Notes under the pieces: generated by a model
Told to the model about the DNA's origin: nothing
Databases searched by the model: none
The model's input: the letters and a program-made list of their open reading frames with translations, nothing else
From: Pannonibacter sp051860505
GTDB lineage: Bacteria > Pseudomonadota > Alphaproteobacteria > Rhizobiales > Stappiaceae
Direction of reading: 5' to 3'
DNA length: 64,000 bases
Assembly (NCBI RefSeq): GCF_051860505.1
Contig: NZ_JBHYDX010000014.1
Span: forward strand, 62,001 to 126,000
Position numbers and translations under genes: made by a program
Shown here: in pieces, positions 44,769 to 51,623 of the stretch
Layout of the letters: each line of letters starts with the position of its first letter
Numbering within the stretch: position 1 is the first letter of the stretch

Positions 44769-46061
44769 TTATCCGGGACTCATTTCCAAAAGGTTGGCAA
44801 GCATCGCATAGCCCTCATCGAGGCTCGTCGCATCGCCCTTGCCTTGTGTCAGAAAGTCTTCCATCAGCTCATGCCGGCCAATGGCCTCATCGACAAGGGC
44901 ATCGGATCCGCGCCTGTAGGCGCCCAGCCGGATCAGCTCTTCCATGTCGGCGAAGGTTGCCATCAGGGCCTTCGCCTTCCTCAGGATCGGCACATAGGCT
45001 TCCGGAACACAGCGCGGCATCGTCCGCGACACCGACTTTAGCACATTGATCGCCGGATAGCGCCCCCTCTCGGCAATCGCGCGTTCCATGACCACATGGC
45101 CATCGAGAATCCCGCGCACCGCATCGGCGACCGGCTCGTTGTGATTGTCGCCTTCGACGAGGACCGTGAACAGGCCGGTGATCGATCCGGAGCCGACCTT
45201 GCCCGGCCCTGCCCGCTCGAGCAGCCGCGGCAGCTCGGTGAAGACGGTCGGCGTATAGCCCTTCGATGTCGGCGGCTCGCCGATCGACAGGCCGATCTCG
45301 CGCTGCGCCATGGCAAAGCGCGTGATGGAATCCATCATGCACAGCACGCGCTTGCCTTCGTCGCGGAAATGCTCCGCGACGGTCATGGCAAGATAGGCTG
45401 CCTGGCGCCGCATCAGCACGCTTTCGTCAGACGTGGCGACGACGACAACCGAGCGCGCCAGCCCCTCCTCGCCCAGGTCATCCTCGATGAATTCCTGCAC
45501 CTCGCGGCCGCGTTCGCCGATAAGGCCGATCACAGAGACGTCGCAGTCGGTGTTGCGCGCCAGCATCGACATCAGGACGGACTTGCCGACACCGGAGCCG
45601 GCGAAGATGCCCATGCGCTGGCCCTCGCAGCAGGTGACGAAGGTGTTAAGCGCCCTGACGCCCAGGTCCAGTGGTCCGCCTACGCGAGCCCGGTCGGCAG
45701 CTGGAGGCGGTGCAGAGCGCAACCGGCGGGCCAGTTCACCGCCCGGCAAGGCGCCCTTGCCGTCGATCGGCTCGCCCATCGCGTTAATAACTCGGCCGAG
45801 CCATGCGGTTGCAGGATGCACGACACTGTCACGCGCCGCGATGACGGCCCGGCACCCCATTCGCACCCCCTCCAGACCCGAGAAAGGCATGCACAGCGCA
45901 TGCCCTGACCGGAACCCCACCACTTCGGCAAAGACTGGCTGGTTTCCCTCGCCAATATCGATGGCAAGGCGGGCGCCGACGCTCATTTCATGGATCGGCC
46001 CGGCGATCTCCACCAAGAGGCCCTGGACAGCGACGACCCGCCCCCAGATTTCTGTGGCCAT
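44769..46061 (-). CDS. fliI: Flagellar export ATPase FliI
   Basis: ATPase of the flagellar type III export apparatus, 430 aa from the ATG at 46061. Walker A is GIFAGSGVGKSVL, Walker B VLCMMDSITRFAMAQRE, and the C-terminal domain carries RLGAYRRGSDALVDEAI. The coding frame runs upstream as LKSLFAEIESL, which looks like the N-terminal helix that other FliI proteins have. A CTG at 46094 has GAGGAG eight bases upstream, whereas the ATG at 46061 has no ribosome site. The true start may therefore be CTG46094, giving 441 aa; the 5' boundary is uncertain. Confidence 0.93.
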   Translation of the reverse strand: MATEIWGRVVAVQGLLVEIAGPIHEMSVGARLAIDIGEGNQPVFAEVVGFRSGHALCMPFSGLEGVRMGCRAVIAARDSVVHPATAWLGRVINAMGEPIDGKGALPGGELARRLRSAPPPAADRARVGGPLDLGVRALNTFVTCCEGQRMGIFAGSGVGKSVLMSMLARNTDCDVSVIGLIGERGREVQEFIEDDLGEEGLARSVVVVATSDESVLMRRQAAYLAMTVAEHFRDEGKRVLCMMDSITRFAMAQREIGLSIGEPPTSKGYTPTVFTELPRLLERAGPGKVGSGSITGLFTVLVEGDNHNEPVADAVRGILDGHVVMERAIAERGRYPAINVLKSVSRTMPRCVPEAYVPILRKAKALMATFADMEELIRLGAYRRGSDALVDEAIGRHELMEDFLTQGKGDATSLDEGYAMLANLLEMSPG

Positions 46062-46147
46062 GAGCGATTCGATCTCGGCAAAGAGCGATTTCAGGGCTGC
46101 ATCTCCTCGGAAACAGGCTGTCGGTAACCGAACGTTTACGTCTCTGC

Positions 46148-46394
46148 TTAATGTTAATGAACGAAGCGTTGAGAGGCGAGAGCCATTTCAGGGCGGAGCG
46201 GGACTGCGTGAAATGAGTCTGTACGGAATCGGCTAGCACGATTTCTTCATGTGAAACGTTAAGTAGGCCTGAGGTCAGAATTTTCTTGATTCTCAATTCC
46301 TTGGCGGGTTCTTCACAGATTCGTTCTCATAAGGCTTGCTGCTACGAATCAGAATTTGTTAACCATTGACCATTAGCTTTGAGTCGGGGTTAAC
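46148..46394. promoter_or_regulatory. Candidate CtrA-binding half sites between fliI and ctrA
   Basis: TTAA pairs at 46148-46151 and 46154-46157, TTAAC-type sites at 46259-46262, 46360-46367 (TTAACCAT, the form often used by CtrA in Hyphomicrobiales) and 46390-46394. Their concentration in the 370-bp gap suggests autoregulation of ctrA and control of fliI-fliJ. None matches the full TTAA-N7-TTAA consensus. Confidence 0.5.
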
Positions 46395-46466
46395 AGCAGT
46401 CCTTCGTAGCAGGCACCGACAGAGCCGTTGCGACTTGCCCAGGATAGGCAGCACAAGGGGATTGGC

Positions 46467-47159
46467 ATGCGTGTATTGTTGATTGAGGACGACAGCGCCA
46501 CGGCGCAGAGCATCGAGCTGATGCTGAAGTCCGAAAACTTCAACGTCTACACGACAGATCTTGGCGAGGAAGGCATCGACCTCGGCAAACTGTACGATTA
46601 TGACATCATTATGCTCGACCTGAATCTCCCGGACATGTCCGGTTACGAGGTTCTGCGGACACTGCGCGTGTCCAAGGTCAAGACACCGATCCTGATCCTG
46701 TCCGGTCTTGCCGGCATCGAGGACAAGGTGCGCGGTCTCGGCTTCGGTGCCGACGACTACATGACCAAGCCGTTCCACAAGGACGAACTGGTCGCCCGCA
46801 TCCATGCGATCGTCCGTCGCTCGAAGGGCCACGCCCAGTCGGTCATCGTCACCGGCGACCTGCGCGTCAACCTCGACACCAAGACCGTTGAAGTGTCCGG
46901 CCAGCGCGTGCACCTGACCGGCAAGGAGTACCAGATGCTGGAACTCCTCTCGCTGCGCAAGGGCACGACCCTGACCAAGGAAATGTTCCTGAACCATCTC
47001 TACGGCGGGATGGACGAACCGGAACTGAAGATCATCGACGTGTTCATCTGCAAGCTGCGCAAGAAACTGGCGGCAGCGACACACGGCAAGAACTATATCG
47101 AAACCGTCTGGGGCCGCGGTTATGTGCTGCGCGAACCCGACATGGAAGTGGCGGCCTGA
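46467..47159 (+). CDS. ctrA: Cell-cycle response regulator CtrA
   Basis: OmpR-type response regulator of 230 aa, master regulator of the alphaproteobacterial cell cycle, motility and envelope genes. The receiver starts MRVLLIEDDSATAQSIELM, with the phosphorylated Asp in IIMLDLNLPDMSGYEVLR and the conserved Lys in YMTKPF. The DNA-binding domain carries LTGKEYQMLELLSLRKG and DEPELKIIDVFICKLRKKL, the specific CtrA recognition region. ChpT, its phosphodonor, is encoded 7 kb away. The start at 46467 fits the conserved N-terminus; the upstream gap has candidate CtrA half sites. Confidence 0.97.
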   Translation: MRVLLIEDDSATAQSIELMLKSENFNVYTTDLGEEGIDLGKLYDYDIIMLDLNLPDMSGYEVLRTLRVSKVKTPILILSGLAGIEDKVRGLGFGADDYMTKPFHKDELVARIHAIVRRSKGHAQSVIVTGDLRVNLDTKTVEVSGQRVHLTGKEYQMLELLSLRKGTTLTKEMFLNHLYGGMDEPELKIIDVFICKLRKKLAAATHGKNYIETVWGRGYVLREPDMEVAA

Positions 47160-47199
47160 TCCAGCTCGCCCTGCCCTTCTCCAAGCCTCGCTTCATTCA

Positions 47200-47231
47200 A
47201 AAGGCCTCGCCGGATTACCGGCGAGGCCTTT
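47200..47231. terminator. Bidirectional terminator between ctrA and the MBL-fold gene
   Basis: A 14-bp perfect stem with a 4-base loop ATTA, A-rich on the left and T-rich on the right, lies between two convergent genes. It should terminate ctrA and also, in reverse, the neighbour. Confidence 0.85.
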
Positions 47232-47253
47232 CGTCATTTCATGCCGGTGACCG

Positions 47254-48234
47254 TCACAGGTTGAGCTGATAGGTCGCCGGGACGTAGCGAAAGCCCGAAC
47301 CAGCCGCCTCGACAAACCCGAGGGCCGGTGCCGGCATGTGATAGCCGATGAACGGGATCCGATCGCTGGCCAGCATGCCGAGCACCTTGCGCCGGGTCGC
47401 GGCCGCTGCGGCCTTGTCCATGTCAAAGCGGACTTCCCAGTCCGGGTAAGCCAGCGACCAGACATAGTGATTGGTCATGTCGGCCGTGATCAGGAGCTGC
47501 TGCCCGGCAGACTCGAGCATGTAGACCATGTGCCCGGGCGTGTGACCGACCGCAGCCATCCCGGTGATGCCGGAGACCACGCTGCCCCCCTCCCCGATGA
47601 AGGACATCTTCTCGGCAAAGGGCGTGATGTTGGTCGTCATCAGCTTGGCAACGCCATTGCTGGCGGGATCCTGCTTGGACCAGAAATCGAACTCGCCCTG
47701 CCCCGTGACATACCGGGCATTCGGGAAGGCAGGAGCGCCGGCTTCGATCATGCCGCCGATATGGTCGGGATGCATGTGGGTGAGGACAACGATATTGACC
47801 TGCTCCGGCGTATATCCGGCGGCGAGGATGGCCGCACGCAAGTTACCCCGCCCCGGACGCCCGCCTTCACCGACGCCCGTATCGAACAGCACCAGTTCAT
47901 TACCGGTGTTGACGAGGGTCGGCGTGAAGGAATTGCGGAACTTGTCAACAGGCAGGAAACTCGCCTGCGAAACGGCATTGAACTCCTCCGCCGGCACATT
48001 CATGCCGAAGGTCTTCTGCGGCTCTTCACTGACCGCTGCCCCGTCGAGAAGCGTCGTCACCTCGAAATCGCCGAGCCGATACCGGCTGATTACAGGAAGA
48101 ACGCCGGCCTGCTGTGGTGCGGCTGCATGTGCAATACCCGGAGCAAGGGTCATGCCCGACATTCCGGCGAGCCCAAGCCCGGCGGCCCCGGCCAACAAGC
48201 CCCGCCGGGAAATGGAATTGGTCTGGTCCGTCAT
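47254..48234 (-). CDS. Tat-exported metallo-beta-lactamase-fold hydrolase
   Basis: A 326-aa protein. The N-terminus has a twin-arginine signal (SISRRGLLAGAAGLGLAGMSG), so it is exported folded. The zinc-binding motif HMHPDHIGG (about residues 130-138) and the later histidines of the MBL fold (GHTPGHMVY and the Asp in ITADMTNH) are present. It is probably a lactonase- or esterase-like hydrolase, but the substrate is not evident. ATG at 48234 has a GGAGGCAAA site. It interrupts the motility cluster and shows no obvious operon partner. Confidence 0.87.
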   Translation of the reverse strand: MTDQTNSISRRGLLAGAAGLGLAGMSGMTLAPGIAHAAAPQQAGVLPVISRYRLGDFEVTTLLDGAAVSEEPQKTFGMNVPAEEFNAVSQASFLPVDKFRNSFTPTLVNTGNELVLFDTGVGEGGRPGRGNLRAAILAAGYTPEQVNIVVLTHMHPDHIGGMIEAGAPAFPNARYVTGQGEFDFWSKQDPASNGVAKLMTTNITPFAEKMSFIGEGGSVVSGITGMAAVGHTPGHMVYMLESAGQQLLITADMTNHYVWSLAYPDWEVRFDMDKAAAAATRRKVLGMLASDRIPFIGYHMPAPALGFVEAAGSGFRYVPATYQLNL

Positions 48235-48390
48235 TTTGCCTCCTTCGGGCACAAGGCCCACCTGTTCATGACGCAGTCTCCGGCTGGACACTGGATCGGG
48301 TTCCCTACGCCACCGGGAACGTTAAGGATTGCATCAGACCAAGAAGTCGGGCGCATCTGACGGCCTTGTGATCACTGCGTGAGGACATGC

Positions 48391-48623
48391 AAAAGGGCCG
48401 GTCACTGGACCGGCCTCGAGCTTGATGACAAACCTCGACCTCTCCGAAGTCATCCCGGCCAAGCGCAGCGCCGAGCCGGGACCTGAGAGTCGGGGCCTCT
48501 ATGGTTCAATCAGCTAACCGGGAGAGACCTTGGCTCTCCGGTCCCGGATCTCCGCTTCGCTCTCGTCCGGGATGACGATACAGGGGTTGTCAAAAACAAA
48601 AGGGCCGGTCACTGGACCGGCCC
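48391..48623 (-). terminator. Duplicated terminator hairpin (48391-48415 and 48590-48623)
   Basis: Two copies of the same 25-bp sequence, 207 bp apart. On the minus strand the second copy is a 9-bp stem GGGCCGGTC/GACCGGCCC with loop CAGT followed by TTTTGTTTTTG, an excellent terminator for cheR. The first copy keeps the stem and TTTT but has lost the longer T-run. A family 2 repeat pair lies between them. Confidence 0.8.
48449..48576. repeat. Inverted family 2 REP-like pair
   Basis: Arms 48449-48485 and 48540-48576 are inverted GTCATCCCGG...CCGGGACC elements with a GCGCAGCG-like or CGCTTCGC core, like those at 29.2 and 34.2 kb. The 413-bp gap 48235-48648 holds only these arms and the two terminator copies. 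Confidence 0.7.
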
Positions 48624-48648
48624 TCAATCAGGTTCTGGATCGCACGGC

Positions 48649-49518
48649 TCACTTCAATCCGAAGCTGCTTGCCATGGCCAGCCGCGGTGCGGCGGTCGCG
48701 CTTGCCGCCTGCTTCAGCTGATAGAGGCCGCGCTGGCCGGGAACCGGCTGGAAGGCATCGGTCAGGCCGACAACAGTCTCGGCCGCGCCCAGAACGAGGA
48801 AACCATCCTCCGGCATCATGCGAGCAATGCGCTGAAGGATGTCGATCTTGGTCTGCTGGTCAAAATAGATCAGCACGTTGCGGCAGAACACGATGTCGAA
48901 TTCACCGAGGTGGCTGAAATTCTCCAGGAGATTCAGCTTGCGCCATTCGATCATGGTCCGCAGGTCCGGATTGATCTGCCAGAGATCCCCCTGCTGGGCG
49001 AAATACTTCAGCAGCATCTGGATCGGCAGGCCGCGCTGGACTTCGAACTGGCTGTAGATGCCAGCCTTCGCCTTTTCCAGAACTTCCGAGGACAGGTCAG
49101 TCCCAAGGATGCGGAAACGCCAGCCGGCGACCTTGTGTGCGGCTTCCTTCAGGCAGATGCCGATGGAATACGGCTCCTGGCCGGTGGACGCAGCCGCGCA
49201 CCAGATCTTCACGCTGCGCGAGCTGGCACGCTTTTCCAGCATCGCCGGCAGCATGATGTTGTTGAAGTGTTCGAACGGCGTCTTGTCGCGAAAGAAGAAC
49301 GACTCGTTCGTCGTCATCGCCTCGACTACAGCATTCGACAAGACGGCGTTGCCACCGCGCTGCATGGCCTGCACGAGACCCGACAGGGTGTCGATGCCAT
49401 TCTTGCGGGCCACCGGAACCAGCCGGCTTTCAACGAGATACTGCTTGTCGTCAGACAACATCAGGCCCGAGCGTTCCTTCAGGAACCGCTTGAGAAAATC
49501 ATACTCAGTCGGGGTCAT
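48649..49518 (-). CDS. cheR: Chemotaxis methyltransferase CheR
   Basis: Uses S-adenosylmethionine to methylate glutamates on chemoreceptors; 289 aa. The N-terminal helical domain is followed by the SAM-binding domain with WCAAASTGQEPYSIG and FCRNVLIYFD, conserved in the family, and MTTNESFFFRD near residue 90. Its ATG overlaps the cheB stop (ATGA). Last gene of the che operon, ending in a strong terminator at 48590-48623. Confidence 0.95.
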   Translation of the reverse strand: MTPTEYDFLKRFLKERSGLMLSDDKQYLVESRLVPVARKNGIDTLSGLVQAMQRGGNAVLSNAVVEAMTTNESFFFRDKTPFEHFNNIMLPAMLEKRASSRSVKIWCAAASTGQEPYSIGICLKEAAHKVAGWRFRILGTDLSSEVLEKAKAGIYSQFEVQRGLPIQMLLKYFAQQGDLWQINPDLRTMIEWRKLNLLENFSHLGEFDIVFCRNVLIYFDQQTKIDILQRIARMMPEDGFLVLGAAETVVGLTDAFQPVPGQRGLYQLKQAASATAAPRLAMASSFGLK

Positions 49519-50714
49519 CGGGCACTCCCCTTCAACACACGAACAATCTTGGGACCGATGTCCGTCAGCGGCAGCACGTCGCTGCAAAGACCGGTGTTTG
49601 CGGCGGCACCCGGCATGCCCCAAACGACGCTCGAGGCCTCGTCCTGGGCGATGATGCTGCCACCACCGGCAGAGATCGTCTTGACGCCATTGGCGCCGTC
49701 CGAACCCATGCCGGTCAGAACCACCGCGAGGGTGGCTGAGCCATAAGCCTTGGCGACGCTGTCAAACAGCGGATCAACCGCAGGCTTGCAGAAATTCACC
49801 GGTGCGTCGTCGGTCAGCCGCACCTTGACCGCACCGGCATCCTTTTCGAGGATCATGTGCTTGCCACCTGGCGCCACGTAGATGTGACCCGGCTGCAGCA
49901 CGTCTCCGGTCTCGGCCTCCTTCGACGGACGCATGGCGGCCTTGCCGATATGTTCGGCGAGAATGGCCGTGAAGGTGGGCGGCATGTGCTGGGTGATGAC
50001 GACCGGAATATCGCTCACCGTCGAACCGATGTCCTTCATCAGTTGCTGCAGCGCCTGCGGTCCGCCGGTGGACGAGCCAATCGCCAGGATGCGCGGACGC
50101 GCGGACGAATAGGGCTTGAGCTGGAAGCCTGGCTTGCCGGCATCTGCCCGCACGCCCGGCATTGCCGGCCTGTTTGCCAGCGCGCCGACAGGGGCCTGCG
50201 ACGCGGATCGTCCCGCGTTGGTCTCGGCCCGCATGGTCTTGCCACGGCCGGACAGGCGGCGCGCCCGTTCCCCGAGGATCTTGACCTTGTCGATCAGTTC
50301 ACGGCGAAAATCGACCGAAGTGGTGATTTCAGACGTGGATTCCGGCTTCGGAACATAGTCAGCCGCGCCGAGGGTCAGGGCTTTCAGCGAGATATCAGCG
50401 TTGCGACGCGTCAGCGTGGAGGCCATGACGACAACCAGGTCACGCTTCTTGGCCAGCATCAGCGGCAAGGCGGTCATGCCGTCCATTTCCGGCATTTCGA
50501 TATCGAGGACAACGACATCCGGATTGCTGCGCAGGATGTCATCCACCGCCAGCTTGCCATTGCGATGGGAAGCGACGACGGCAAGCGCCGGATCAGCGTC
50601 CAGCCATCGGCTCAGAAGGCCACGGATGACGACCGCGTCGTCAACGACCATGACACGGATGGGGTCCGTATTCGGAGATGACCCGGTACTCGGGTTCATT
50701 TGTGCAAAAGCCAT
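49515..50714 (-). CDS. cheB: Chemotaxis methylesterase/response regulator CheB
   Basis: Receptor-modifying methylesterase of 399 aa. The receiver (residues about 20-140, phosphorylated Asp in VVVLDIEMPEMDGM) is joined to the C-terminal esterase with Ser in IGSSTGGPQ, His in ITQHMP and Asp in TGMGSDGA, the catalytic triad. The ATG at 50714 is chosen; a GTG nine bases upstream is possible. Neither start has a strong ribosome site. Confidence 0.94.
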   Translation of the reverse strand: MAFAQMNPSTGSSPNTDPIRVMVVDDAVVIRGLLSRWLDADPALAVVASHRNGKLAVDDILRSNPDVVVLDIEMPEMDGMTALPLMLAKKRDLVVVMASTLTRRNADISLKALTLGAADYVPKPESTSEITTSVDFRRELIDKVKILGERARRLSGRGKTMRAETNAGRSASQAPVGALANRPAMPGVRADAGKPGFQLKPYSSARPRILAIGSSTGGPQALQQLMKDIGSTVSDIPVVITQHMPPTFTAILAEHIGKAAMRPSKEAETGDVLQPGHIYVAPGGKHMILEKDAGAVKVRLTDDAPVNFCKPAVDPLFDSVAKAYGSATLAVVLTGMGSDGANGVKTISAGGGSIIAQDEASSVVWGMPGAAANTGLCSDVLPLTDIGPKIVRVLKGSAR

Positions 50715-50737
50715 GTGGCGCACCCATACAGGAGAGA

Positions 50738-51103
<366 letters not shown>

Positions 51104-51146
51104 CTGTTTCATCTCCACTTTGCCGGAGCCGCGTACGGCGATGGCG

Positions 51147-51623
51147 TCAGGCGGCCATCGCGTCGGTCATCATGGCCCCGAGCAGACGCTCCACATCGAG
51201 GATGACCATCAGCTGACCATCCAGCCGATGCACGCCGGCAGAAATTTCGGCCCAGCGCTTGTCAAGGTTCTGCGGGTTCGGCTCGGCCGTCTTGCCGGAG
51301 AGGGTCAGGACCTCGCCAACCGTATCGATCACAAGTCCGTAGGATTCATGCTTGTACTCGATGCCGACGGCCATCATCTGGCCGTCCTGGCGCGGCGGCA
51401 GGTGCAGGCGGCGGCGCATGTTGATCGCCGTCACAATGCGCCCGCGCAGGTTCAGCACTCCAGCGACTTCCGGGGCCGACAACGGCACCCGGGTCACGCT
51501 TTCCGGCACGAAGACGTCGTGCACCTGGGAGATCGGCAGGCCGAACAACTGGCCACCGATCACCACGGTGACGTACTGGATCATGTCGGTGCCCGAGGCG
51601 ACGCTATGGTCCAAGACACTCAT
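51147..51623 (-). CDS. cheW: Chemotaxis coupling protein CheW
   Basis: Adaptor of 158 aa linking receptors to CheA. The single CheW domain has the family motifs QLFGLPISQVHDVF, GVLNLRGRIVTAINMR (the receptor/CheA contact region) and ESYGLVIDTVGEVL. Its ATG overlaps the cheA stop (ATGA), indicating coupled translation. Confidence 0.93.
   Translation of the reverse strand: MSVLDHSVASGTDMIQYVTVVIGGQLFGLPISQVHDVFVPESVTRVPLSAPEVAGVLNLRGRIVTAINMRRRLHLPPRQDGQMMAVGIEYKHESYGLVIDTVGEVLTLSGKTAEPNPQNLDKRWAEISAGVHRLDGQLMVILDVERLLGAMMTDAMAA

Noticed and set aside
46100..46102. ATG at 46102 as the fliI start
   Set aside because: It lies directly against the GAGGAG site and is in another frame, which stops after three codons.
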